A DNA stretch of 6,710 nt from Thermoflexus sp. (GCA_017743605.1 JAGHYO010000126.1:1-6710), one strand, 5' to 3'; positions 1 to 6,590 are shown, counted from the stretch's first letter. Translations and numbers: made by a program. The notes: generated from the sequence alone by a model not told the origin.

Positions 1-2
1 CC

Positions 3-749
3 CCAACTCCCTCCCCTACTCCTCCTCCTACTGGCCGTGTGCTGGTGACCGAGCTACGGTTCACCCATGACACCTCTTACTCGATGCCGTCTCCTCAGGT
101 TTCCGGAGAAGGGTTCTCGCTGGTTGAAATCAATCCCCAATACTTTGAGTTGGGCTCCTGTGCCCTCGGCCGGACATGCGTGCTCTACCGATACCAGCGG
201 GCCGATCCCATCACCGCTTCCCCAACCGTCGATCTCTATCTGCAGTGGTCCTGGAACCCGGCCACGATCTCCGACATAGGCGCCCAGGAGCCCTGGGTGA
301 AGATCATCGCCTTCGGCGGGCGCTGGGACCCAACCATCGGCCGCTTCATCGTGGATCCCACCTTCCAGGGAGTGATCTCCGGAACCGTGGCGGCATGGGG
401 TTGGGGCTCCACCACCCGTGTGGATGGCCGTTACCGTCTGATCATCCTGGAGCTCAACCAATGGATCGGCCAAGGGGTGGAGCTTTGCGCCAAATGGGGC
501 GGCCTGGCGGATCAGGGGATCCGAGTCCTCTGCCCGATCTATGGGACCACCATCGAGGGCGCTTACGCAGGGTCCTTCACATGGGGAGGGTCTGTCGGAG
601 TCTGGAACAAGCTGCGGGTCGGGACCGACAACCCGGCTCCTGTGGAGGCGGCCGCCTCAATCCGCATCGCTTACAGCCGCTCCAGCCCACCGACTCCCCT
701 GCCCACTCCGACGCCTCGCCCTACCCTGACCCCAACACCTATTGGGTAG
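3..749 (+). CDS. C-terminal part of unrecognised Pro/Thr-linker protein, probably exported (5' partial)
   Basis: The frame is open from the left edge, so the true start lies outside the window; the GTG at 39 is only an internal in-frame codon. The visible part has three blocks. First is a Pro/Thr/Ser linker (PTPSPTPPPTG, bases 3-35). Second is a globular stretch of about 205 residues rich in Trp, Gly and beta-prone segments (for example YLQWSW, WGWGSTTR, CAKWGG) with four Cys. Third is a second linker (PPTPLPTPTPRPTLTPTP) that runs to the TAG at 747-749. Such linkers usually separate domains of secreted or cell-surface bacterial proteins, so I infer an exported multi-domain protein. There is no LPXTG motif or C-terminal membrane helix, and I recognise no family or catalytic motif. 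It converges on the minus-strand gene ending at 809. The frame is very likely real; the function is unknown. Confidence 0.75.
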   Translation, partial: PTPSPTPPPTGRVLVTELRFTHDTSYSMPSPQVSGEGFSLVEINPQYFELGSCALGRTCVLYRYQRADPITASPTVDLYLQWSWNPATISDIGAQEPWVKIIAFGGRWDPTIGRFIVDPTFQGVISGTVAAWGWGSTTRVDGRYRLIILELNQWIGQGVELCAKWGGLADQGIRVLCPIYGTTIEGAYAGSFTWGGSVGVWNKLRVGTDNPAPVEAAASIRIAYSRSSPPTPLPTPTPRPTLTPTPIG

Positions 750-760
750 GAGGGGTGAGG

Positions 761-780
761 GGCCGAACTCCATTTCGGCC
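761..780. terminator. Hairpin between convergent genes, candidate bidirectional terminator
   Basis: GGCCGAA (761-767) and TTCGGCC (774-780) form a perfect 7-bp stem with a 6-base loop. It sits in the 59-base gap between the stop of the plus-strand gene (749) and the stop of the minus-strand gene (809), where a two-way terminator is expected. No clear T-tract follows on either strand, so intrinsic termination is uncertain. A weaker hairpin, CCCAA (731-735) with TTGGG (742-746), overlaps the end of the plus-strand gene. Confidence 0.45.
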
Positions 781-808
781 TACAATCCAGGAGCGAAGAA
801 GCGAGCCG

Positions 809-2419
809 CTATGGGGCATGCAGCGCCGCCAGCATGTCCTCGATCAGGTGCTCGTCGGTGAACGTGCCTTTCTCCAGCACAGCATACGCCTGCTGGCGCA
901 GGCGGGCTTGCTCCTCCGGAGCCAGGCTCCGGGCGGTGATCACCAGAACCGGGATGCGGCGCAGCTGCTCATCCGCCTTCAGGGCCTCCAGCACGGCGAA
1001 GCCGTCCATCCCCGGCATCATCAGGTCCAGGAGAATCACATCGGGAGGCTCCCTCCGGATCCGCTCCAGGGCCTCATCGCCCCGATCCACCGCCTCCACG
1101 TAGAAGGTCCCCCGGGATTGCAGGATCCGCCGAATCAGCCGCACCGCGTCCGGGTCGTCGTCCACGATCAGCACCCGCCGGCTGCGCGGGTCCAGCTGAT
1201 CCAGGGCGGTGAGGAACCCCTCCGAGGGGGCCGCGGGAGCTTCCAGCGTGTGAACCCATCCCGCCCCTAAGGCGAACTTCTCTACTGGGAAGGTGTGCCC
1301 GGAGGCATTGATGACCACCGTCTCCTCCGGTCGGATGCGCCCGGAGGCGATCAGCTTGAAGGCCCCCGCGAAGGCAGCGGCCGCTGCCGGCTCCATGGAG
1401 AGGCCCTCCATCTTGGCCAGCAGATGCATCGCCCGGTAGGTTTCCTCATCGCTCACCGTCTCCATGGCTCCATCGGTCTCCTGGACGATGCGGCGCAGCG
1501 CTGGATAAGCCGGGCCGGGGTCACCGGTGGCCAGGGTGGCGACACGGGTGCGGGGGGTGCGGACCACCCGGGCCTGCTCCAGGCCCAGGCGGAACGATTC
1601 CACTATGGGCGCGCAGCCCTCCGCCTGGATCACCCCGATGCGGGGGATCCGTTCCACCAGGCCGATGGCGTTCAGCTCCCGGAATCCCTTCCACACCCCG
1701 ATGGGCCCCATCCCGCCGCTGACGGCCTGGATATACCAGTCCGGCGCCCGCCAGCCCAGCTGCTCAGCGATCTCAAAGGCGATGGTCTTCATGCTCTCGC
1801 GGGCCGCCAAGCTCCGGATCCCCCGATCCAGGAACAGTCCCCGTCGCTCAGCGAACTGGGCAGCCACCTGTTTGGTCTGATCGTAGGTCCCTGTCACCTT
1901 GATGACCTCGGCCCCGTAGAGGGCCACCTCCCGCATCTTGTCGGCGGGGGCCGAGCTCACTAAGAAGGCCCACAGTTGGATGCCAGCCCGCGCGCAGTAG
2001 GCGGCATACGAAATGGCGACGTTCCCGGTGGAGGCAACCACCATCTCCTGCAGGCCCGCCTCCCGGGTCACCGAGATGGCCAGGGAGGCCTGGCGGTCCT
2101 TGAAGGAGCCCGTGGGGTTCTGGCGCTCGTCTTTGATGTAGAGGCGAGGCCGGCCCAGCATCAGCCTCAGGTTCTCCGCCCGCAGCAACGGTGTGCCCCC
2201 CTCCTCCATGGTGACGATGTGGAGATCCTGGCGCAGGGGCAGGAGCTCCCGGTAGCGCCACATGGTGAAGGGGCGGTGGCGGAGCAGCCGATCCCACCGC
2301 TGGCGGACGGCCTCCAGGTCGTAGACCACATCCAGCCAGTCGCCTCCGCAACGCGGACAGCGGATCTCAAAACGAAGGTAAGGCCACTGATGGCTACAAG
2401 CCGCGCAGCGCAGCCACAT
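809..2419 (-). CDS. Threonine-synthase-like PLP enzyme fused to a C-terminal response-regulator receiver domain
   Basis: This 536-residue protein has two halves. Residues 1-34 are a zinc ribbon (C5xxC8, C21xxC24), as in many long threonine synthases. Residues 70-390 are a fold-type II PLP domain. K107 in NPTGSFKDR is the Schiff-base lysine, STGN at 130-133 is the substrate/cofactor loop, SGGMGP at 234-239 is the phosphate-binding glycine loop, and ASGHTFPVEK at 372-381 is the C-terminal cofactor region. Family members convert O-phosphohomoserine to threonine. Because the glycine loop is not the usual NAGN, the exact substrate is uncertain. After a linker (about 394-414), residues 415-533 form a complete receiver domain. 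D420, D421, phosphoacceptor D465, T495 and K517 have exactly CheY spacing. The start at 2419 is preferred because GGAGGA lies 8 bases upstream and the zinc ribbon begins at once; the frame is open further upstream, but only as a low-complexity shadow of mtnA. It overlaps mtnA by 26 bases. Two-domain architecture confidence is high; threonine synthase activity moderate. Confidence 0.9.
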   Translation of the reverse strand: MWLRCAACSHQWPYLRFEIRCPRCGGDWLDVVYDLEAVRQRWDRLLRHRPFTMWRYRELLPLRQDLHIVTMEEGGTPLLRAENLRLMLGRPRLYIKDERQNPTGSFKDRQASLAISVTREAGLQEMVVASTGNVAISYAAYCARAGIQLWAFLVSSAPADKMREVALYGAEVIKVTGTYDQTKQVAAQFAERRGLFLDRGIRSLAARESMKTIAFEIAEQLGWRAPDWYIQAVSGGMGPIGVWKGFRELNAIGLVERIPRIGVIQAEGCAPIVESFRLGLEQARVVRTPRTRVATLATGDPGPAYPALRRIVQETDGAMETVSDEETYRAMHLLAKMEGLSMEPAAAAAFAGAFKLIASGRIRPEETVVINASGHTFPVEKFALGAGWVHTLEAPAAPSEGFLTALDQLDPRSRRVLIVDDDPDAVRLIRRILQSRGTFYVEAVDRGDEALERIRREPPDVILLDLMMPGMDGFAVLEALKADEQLRRIPVLVITARSLAPEEQARLRQQAYAVLEKGTFTDEHLIEDMLAALHAP

Positions 2420-3470
2420 CCCGGGAATCCTCCGATTCGAGACCGAGGGCCCGTCGGATATGAAGATCGAAGGGAGGATAGAGGATCCCCTTCTCGGTGA
2501 CGATGCCCGTGATGTAGCGGGCGGGGGTGACGTCGAAGGCGGGGTTCGCCGCCCGAGCCCCTCGGGGGGCGATGGGCACTCCCTCGATCTCCAGCATCTC
2601 CCGCTCGTCCCGCTCCTCGATGGGGATGGCATCCCCGCGGGGAGTGTGCGGGTCGATGGTGGATGTAGGCGCCACCACGTAGAAGGGGATCCCATGCTCC
2701 CGCGCCAGGATCGCCAAGGTGTAGGTGCCCACTTTGTTGGCCACGTCGCCGTTGGCCGCGACGCGGTCCGCCCCCACCAGCACGATGTTCACTTTTCCTT
2801 TGCGCATGAAGTAGCCGGCGGCGCCGTCGGCGATCACGGTGAAGGGGATGCCCAGCTGGAGCAGCTCCCAGGCGGTCAGCCGAGCGCCCTGCAGGCGCGG
2901 GCGGGTTTCATCCACCAGGACGTGGATGCGCTTGCCCTGTTCGTGGGCGGTGCGGATCACCCCCAGGGCGGTGCCGTAATCCACCGTGGCCAGGGCTCCC
3001 GTGTTGCAGTGATGCAGGATGGTGTCGCCGTCCCGGATGAGGGTCGCTCCGTACTTTCCCATCCGACGGTTGGTCTCCACGTCTTCCTCAGCGATGCGGA
3101 GCGCTTCCGCCACCAAGGCCTCGCGCACCGCCTGGGGATCCTCCAGCCCTTCGTCAGCAGCCCGGCGGAGCATTCGATCCACCGCCCAGAACAGGTTCAC
3201 CGCGGTGGGCCGGGAGGCCTTCAGCAAGCGAGCCGCTGCCTCCAGGTCCCGCAACAACGCGGCGCGGTCGACGGCAGGGCTGCGCAGGGCGGCCAGGGCC
3301 ATCCCAAAGGCGGCTGCTGCGCCGATGGCCGGAGCGCCCCGGACGGCCATAGCGCGGATCGCCTCAGCGACGGCCTCGGGGGCCTCGCACTCCAGGATCG
3401 CCAGCTCATGGGGCAACCGCCGTTGATCGATCAGCTGCAGGACCCCGTTGTGCCATTCCACGCTGCGCAT
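2394..3470 (-). CDS. mtnA: S-methyl-5-thioribose-1-phosphate isomerase
   Basis: This 358-residue cytosolic enzyme isomerises 5-methylthioribose-1-phosphate to 5-methylthioribulose-1-phosphate in the methionine salvage pathway, which recycles methylthioadenosine. It belongs to the eIF2B/MtnA family. Visible marks are MAVRGAPAIGAAAAFG at 41-56, HHCNTGALAT at 153-162 with catalytic C155, and GADRVAANGDVANKVGTY at 233-250 with catalytic D235. These correspond to Cys160 and Asp240 of the Bacillus enzyme with a constant offset of five. NPAFDVTP at 309-316 is also typical. Length is normal and nothing is missing. The ATG at 3470 is preceded by GGAGG (3481-3477) with 6-base spacing. The last 26 bases overlap the PLP-receiver gene, implying one transcript. 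No other salvage gene is in the window. Related aldose-phosphate isomerases such as ribose-1,5-bisphosphate isomerase share the fold, but the motifs fit MtnA best. Confidence 0.95.
   Translation of the reverse strand: MRSVEWHNGVLQLIDQRRLPHELAILECEAPEAVAEAIRAMAVRGAPAIGAAAAFGMALAALRSPAVDRAALLRDLEAAARLLKASRPTAVNLFWAVDRMLRRAADEGLEDPQAVREALVAEALRIAEEDVETNRRMGKYGATLIRDGDTILHHCNTGALATVDYGTALGVIRTAHEQGKRIHVLVDETRPRLQGARLTAWELLQLGIPFTVIADGAAGYFMRKGKVNIVLVGADRVAANGDVANKVGTYTLAILAREHGIPFYVVAPTSTIDPHTPRGDAIPIEERDEREMLEIEGVPIAPRGARAANPAFDVTPARYITGIVTEKGILYPPFDLHIRRALGLESEDSRDVAALRGL
2428..2433 (-). promoter_or_regulatory. Shine-Dalgarno site fixing the start of the PLP-receiver gene
   Basis: GGAGGA on the minus strand (2433 to 2428) lies 8 bases before the ATG at 2419. 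It lies inside the 3' end of mtnA. It supports the internal ATG over any start further upstream, and it fits re-initiation by ribosomes finishing mtnA (stop at 2396-2394). Confidence 0.75.
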
Positions 3471-3481
3471 GCAGCGCCTCC

Positions 3482-3511
3482 GATCGCCACATGGGTGGAG
3501 AAAGCGCGATC
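3482..3511 (-). promoter_or_regulatory. Possible hairpin in the mtnA leader next to its ribosome binding site
   Basis: On the minus strand GATCG (3511-3507) can pair with CGATC (3486-3482), and inside it CCAC (3498-3495) pairs with GTGG (3490-3487) around a CCAT loop, with an 8-base bulge. The last arm directly abuts the GGAGG of mtnA, so folding could affect access to the ribosome binding site. The stem is short and bulged and could be chance. I see no SAM riboswitch-like structure here. Confidence 0.25.
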
Positions 3512-3529
3512 TGCCGTGCGCTCCGGCTT

Positions 3530-3558
3530 TTTATGGATTTTACCCTAAAGCGAGGCAA
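3530..3558 (-). promoter_or_regulatory. Candidate sigma70-type promoter for mtnA
   Basis: Reading the minus strand, TTGCCT (3558-3553) and CATAAA (3535-3530) are separated by 17 bases, each matching 4 of 6 consensus positions. The site lies in the only AT-rich stretch of the gap and would start transcription near 3523, giving a leader of about 53 bases before the mtnA ATG. Confidence 0.4.
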
Positions 3559-3661
3559 AGATCTTCCGGAGTCCCGAGGCCTTCCAGTGTTTCCAAGTGC
3601 GAGAGGGGTGGGGGCGCCGGGGAATTGATTCCTGATCGACGGGTTCTGAATATGTGGGGTC

Positions 3662-3682
3662 GGGGGCGACCTCGCAGGTCTC
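3662..3682. repeat. Degenerate neighbouring copy of the palindromic repeat
   Basis: GGGGGCGACCTCGCAGGTCTC resembles the core GGGGCGACC...GGTCGCCCC of the adjacent palindrome. A perfect 5-bp stem, GACCT (3668-3672) with AGGTC (3676-3680), is left around a CGC loop, while the outer right arm is lost. It directly abuts the intact copy, suggesting a tandem pair in which one unit has decayed. Confidence 0.4.
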
Positions 3683-3713
3683 GGTAGGGGCAACCTGGCG
3701 GGTCGCCCCTACC
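3683..3713. repeat. Palindromic repeat (GGTAGGGGC...GCCCCTACC) in the mtnA-pnp gap
   Basis: GGTAGGGGC (3683-3691) and GCCCCTACC (3705-3713) are perfect inverted arms. The stem continues, after one mismatch, through ACC/GGT around a small loop. Palindromes of this GTAGGGGCGACC/GGTCGCCCCTAC type are, from memory, dispersed in intergenic spaces of Chloroflexota and some other genomes, so I call it a REP-like element. Its position 80-110 bases past the pnp stop means it could also protect or end the pnp transcript. It has no T-tract. Confidence 0.6.
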
Positions 3714-3742
3714 AGATCCGCGGCAACAGAAGGGACCGGATA

Positions 3743-3764
3743 CCCGAAGGGGCCCGGCCCCGGG
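3743..3764 (-). terminator. GC-rich hairpin downstream of pnp, candidate terminator or 3' end stabiliser
   Basis: GGGGC (3749-3753) and GCCCC (3757-3761) form a 5-bp stem around CCG, and CCC (3743-3745) with GGG (3762-3764) extends it past a GAA bulge. It lies 29 bases beyond the pnp stop codon. Only scattered T residues follow on the minus strand, so it is not a textbook intrinsic terminator. Confidence 0.35.
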
Positions 3765-3792
3765 ATCTGCAGAGCGCCTGGACGGGACGGCG

Positions 3793-6018
3793 TCAGCGCC
3801 CGCCGGAGGCCCGCTTGACGATCTTCACGCGGCCCGCCAGGGGACGCTCCTCGCCGGGCTTCCCCTTCCCTTTCGGCGCGGCCTTCGCCGCCAGCAACCG
3901 ATCCCGCTGCTGGGCCTCCTCCACCGAGAGCCCCTCCAGCACCGCCTGACGGGAGAGGCGGATCTTGCCGTCTTCATCGATGTGGGTGACCATCACCAGG
4001 ATCTGGTCGCCCACCCGCACCACGTCCTCGATGCGGTTGACCTTCTGGTCGGCGATCTGGGAGATGTGAACCATCCCCACCGCACCGGGAAGGATCTCGA
4101 CGAAGGCCCCGAAGTCGGTGATGCGGATGACCTTCCCCAGGTAGATCTTGCCCACTTGGGGCTCCTCGGCGTAGGCCTCGATCTTGAGTCGGGCGCTCTC
4201 GGCGTCAGCCAAGCTGGTGGCGGCGATGTAGACCGTCCCATCCTCTTCGATGTCGATCTGGGTGTGGGTCTCCTCCTGGATCTTGCGGATGGTCTTGCCC
4301 CCCGGCCCGATGAGAGCGCCGATCTTCTCGGTTGGGATCTGCACGGTGAAGATCCGCGGGGCGTGCGGCTTCAGCTCCGGCCGCGGCGCGGGCAGGACCT
4401 CCAACATCTTCTCCAGGATATAGAGGCGGGCCTCCCGGGCCTGGTAGAGGGCTTCTGCGAGCACGTGGTAGGGCAGCCCCTTGATCTTCACGTCCATCTG
4501 CAAGGCGGTGATCCCATCCGCCGTGCCAGCGACCTTGAAGTCCATGTCCCCCAGGTGGTCCTCCATGCCCTGGATGTCTGTGAGGATCACGTACTTCTGC
4601 CAGGTCTCATCAGCAGTCACCAAGCCCATGGCCGCGCCGGAGACCGGCTTGCGGATCGGCACCCCGGCGTCCATCAGGGCGAGGGTGGAGCCGCAGACGC
4701 TGGCCATAGAGGTGGAGCCGTTGGAGGAGAGCACCTCGCTCACCACCCGGATGGTGTAAGGGAACTCCTCCTCGAGGGGGATCACCGGCAGCAGCGCCCG
4801 CTCCGCCAGGGCGCCGTGGCCGATCTCCCGGCGGGAGGCCCCGCGCAGCACCCGCACTTCACCAGTGGAGAAGGGCGGGAAGTTGTAATGGTGGATATAG
4901 CGCTTGGTCTCCTCGGGGGCCAGCGTGTCCAGCTCCTGCTGCTCGGCCAGGGTGGCCAGGGTGGCCACCGAGAGGACCTGGGTTTCCCCCCGGGTGAAGA
5001 TCGCCGAGCCGTGAGCCCGGGGCGCCACGTTCACCTCGCACCAGATGGGCCGGACGTCCTTCGGCCCGCGCCCGTCCGGCCGGCGGCCCTCCTCGAGGAT
5101 GCGGCGGCGAACCTCCTCCCGCAGCGCCTCGTGGAAGCTCTCCTTCACCTGAGCCTGTTCATACTCCGAGAGGGTCTGGAGGATCTCCTCCTCCAGCTCG
5201 TCCAGCGCCTCGTTCCGCTTGTCCTTGTCAAAATACGTGTCCAGGATCTCCGCGATCTGGCCATCCAAGCGGGCGCGGACGGCCTGGCGGACCTCCTCGA
5301 AGATGGCAAAGGGCTTGTAGGCGGCCTTCGGCTTGCCGATGGCGGCGCGCATCTCCTCCTGGAGGGCGATGAGGGGCTGCATGGCCTCGTGGCCCAGGCG
5401 GATCGCTTCCACCATCAGATCCTCAGGGATCTCGTTCGCCCCCGCCTCGGCCATGATCACCGCATCTGCTGTGCCCGCCAGCCGCAGGTCCAGCTGGCTG
5501 CGCTCCATCTGGGCGACCGTAGGGTTAACGACGAGCTGCCCGTCGATGTAGCCCACGCGCACCGCCCCCACCGGACCGAACCAGGGGATGTCCGAGATGG
5601 TCAGGGCCGCCGACGCAGCGATGATGGAGGGAATGTCCAGGTGATACTCCGGATCCGCGGAGAGGCTGGTCAGGATGATCTGGACATCGTTGCGCAGGTC
5701 CTTGGGGAAGAGGGGGCGGAGGGGGCGATCCACCAAGCGGGCGGTGAGGATAGCGTTCTCCGAGGGCTTGCCCTCCCGACGCTGGAAGCTGCCGGGGATG
5801 CGACCCGCCGCGTAGAGCCGTTCCTCGAAATCCACGCTCAGGGGGAAGAAATCGATGCTCTCCCGCGGCTCCTTCGCCATGGTGGCTGTGGCCAGGATCA
5901 TCGTGTCGCCGACGCGGACGACCACCGCGCCGTTGGCCTGCCAGGCGAAGTAGCCGGCCTCGATGACGATCTCCTTGTCGCCGACTATCGTTTTGAAAAC
6001 GTGCTTCTCTCGCCTCAT
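3793..6018 (-). CDS. pnp: Polyribonucleotide nucleotidyltransferase (PNPase)
   Basis: This 741-residue enzyme degrades RNA 3' to 5' by phosphorolysis, releasing nucleoside diphosphates, and can add tails in reverse; it works as a trimer in the cytoplasm. Domains in order are RNase PH 1 (about 10-145, with FFPLSVDFEERLYAAGRIPG at 57-76), an all-helical linker (about 230-310), RNase PH 2 (about 320-545), KH RNA-binding (about 555-615, GPGG at 571-574) and S1 RNA-binding (about 622-692). The catalytic residues known from E. coli (D486, D492, K494) appear as D487, D493 and K495 within MEDHLGDMDFK. A Lys/Gly-rich basic tail of about 30 residues ends the protein. Length is slightly above the 711 of E. 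coli. The ATG at 6018 is the only reasonable start because an in-frame TGA sits three codons upstream. The nearest GGAGG (6036-6032) is 13 bases away, rather far. It lies downstream of rpsO, the widespread bacterial order. Confidence 0.98.
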   Translation of the reverse strand: MRREKHVFKTIVGDKEIVIEAGYFAWQANGAVVVRVGDTMILATATMAKEPRESIDFFPLSVDFEERLYAAGRIPGSFQRREGKPSENAILTARLVDRPLRPLFPKDLRNDVQIILTSLSADPEYHLDIPSIIAASAALTISDIPWFGPVGAVRVGYIDGQLVVNPTVAQMERSQLDLRLAGTADAVIMAEAGANEIPEDLMVEAIRLGHEAMQPLIALQEEMRAAIGKPKAAYKPFAIFEEVRQAVRARLDGQIAEILDTYFDKDKRNEALDELEEEILQTLSEYEQAQVKESFHEALREEVRRRILEEGRRPDGRGPKDVRPIWCEVNVAPRAHGSAIFTRGETQVLSVATLATLAEQQELDTLAPEETKRYIHHYNFPPFSTGEVRVLRGASRREIGHGALAERALLPVIPLEEEFPYTIRVVSEVLSSNGSTSMASVCGSTLALMDAGVPIRKPVSGAAMGLVTADETWQKYVILTDIQGMEDHLGDMDFKVAGTADGITALQMDVKIKGLPYHVLAEALYQAREARLYILEKMLEVLPAPRPELKPHAPRIFTVQIPTEKIGALIGPGGKTIRKIQEETHTQIDIEEDGTVYIAATSLADAESARLKIEAYAEEPQVGKIYLGKVIRITDFGAFVEILPGAVGMVHISQIADQKVNRIEDVVRVGDQILVMVTHIDEDGKIRLSRQAVLEGLSVEEAQQRDRLLAAKAAPKGKGKPGEERPLAGRVKIVKRASGGR

Positions 6019-6104
6019 GTCCGATCACGCCCCTCCGGCTCCGATGACATCACATCCTTTCATCCCGAACAGGAACCCCTGCGCGGCTGACGATCCAGAC
6101 ATCC

Positions 6105-6124
6105 GCGCCTGCCTCCGCAGGCGC
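6105..6124 (-). promoter_or_regulatory. Strong stem-loop in the rpsO-pnp intergenic region
   Basis: GCGCCTGC (6105-6112) and GCAGGCGC (6117-6124) form a perfect 8-bp stem with a 4-base loop, reading GGAG on the minus strand. It lies 49 bases past the rpsO stop and about 86 bases before the pnp ATG. In E. coli the equivalent space holds a leaky terminator and the RNase III-cut pnp leader used for autoregulation; a similar role here is inference. No T-tract follows. GGCG (6120-6123) can instead pair with CGCC (6128-6131), a weak competing fold. Confidence 0.5.
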
Positions 6125-6173
6125 CAGCGCCTCGCGCGGAGTTTGGGACGTCCTCCCGCATCCGCCCATCGGA

Positions 6174-6443
6174 TCATTTGCGCAGGCCCAGCTGCTCCAA
6201 GATCGCGCGATAGCGCTGCGGATCCACTCGGGCCAAGTAACGAAGCTGGCGCCGGCGCTTGCTGACCAGCTTCAAGAGGCCGACCCGGGAATGCTCATCG
6301 TGCTTGTGCTGCTGGAGATGCTCGGTCAGGCGATTGATCCGCTCCGTCAGGATGGCGATCTGGACCTCCGGCGAGCCGGTGTCCGACTCATGGCGCCGGA
6401 ACTTCTCGATCTGCTGCTGCTTTTCCTCTTTCGAAAGGCTCAC
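6174..6443 (-). CDS. rpsO: 30S ribosomal protein S15
   Basis: This 89-residue primary binder of 16S rRNA helps assemble the platform of the small ribosomal subunit. The sequence matches the family throughout: HESDTGSPEVQIAILTERIN (18-37), the HKHDEHSRVGLLKLVSKRRR segment (46-65) that contacts rRNA, and the terminal YRAILEQLGLRK. Length is the family norm. The start is GTG at 6443, supported by GGAGG at 6456-6452 with 8-base spacing. It precedes pnp with a 155-base gap and has its own upstream promoter. In E. coli S15 represses its own mRNA through a leader structure; I cannot see an equivalent clearly in the short leader here. Confidence 0.98.
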   Translation of the reverse strand: MSLSKEEKQQQIEKFRRHESDTGSPEVQIAILTERINRLTEHLQQHKHDEHSRVGLLKLVSKRRRQLRYLARVDPQRYRAILEQLGLRK

Positions 6444-6496
6444 CGCGCTTCCCTCCCATCTGGAATCGAATCCTAGATTGTTTTTCCAATTTGCCT

Positions 6497-6525
6497 ATTG
6501 TAATCTGCGGGCAGGAGTTCAGCAA
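6497..6525 (-). promoter_or_regulatory. Sigma70-type promoter for rpsO(-pnp)
   Basis: On the minus strand TTGCTG (6525-6520) and TACAAT (6502-6497) are separated by 17 bases. The -10 matches 5 of 6 consensus positions, the -35 matches 3 of 6. Transcription would start near 6490, giving a leader of about 47 bases before the rpsO GTG. The flanking sequence is unusually AT-rich for this window, which adds support. Confidence 0.6.
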
Positions 6526-6590
6526 AACCATCCCAAACGATGCGGAAAACCCGAAGAGGCGTGGGGCCAGAGGCCGAGGCTTCTCCGATC

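Noticed and set aside
809..1240. Receiver domain as a separate downstream gene
   Set aside because: The frame is continuous through the linker with no stop, and I see no convincing ribosome binding site and start just before residue 415.
176..1270. Plus-strand frame of 364 residues crossing two genes
   Set aside because: It spans the end of the linker protein, the convergent gap and the antisense of the receiver domain. Its His/Arg/Pro-rich composition is that of a shadow frame.
2420..2695. N-terminal extension of the PLP-receiver frame by 92 residues
   Set aside because: This stretch is low-complexity Pro/Ser/Arg-rich sequence antiparallel in style to nothing known and lies wholly inside mtnA in another frame. 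The zinc ribbon and a good ribosome binding site point to 2419.
2460..3548. Plus-strand frame opposite mtnA
   Set aside because: It is an antisense shadow of mtnA with Gly/His/Asp-rich composition and no motif.
3406..3693. Minus-strand small frame of 95 residues upstream of mtnA
   Set aside because: It runs through the repeats and into mtnA in a different frame, has no family resemblance and no good ribosome binding site that I can see.
3471..3792. SAM or other riboswitch upstream of mtnA
   Set aside because: Methionine-salvage genes can carry SAM riboswitches, but the likely leader is only about 53 bases and shows no multi-helix junction or expression platform.
3982..6090. Long plus-strand open frame of about 700 residues opposite pnp
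   Set aside because: It is rich in Asp, Gly, Leu and His as expected for the antisense of a GC-rich gene, has no recognisable domain, and lies opposite the unmistakable pnp.
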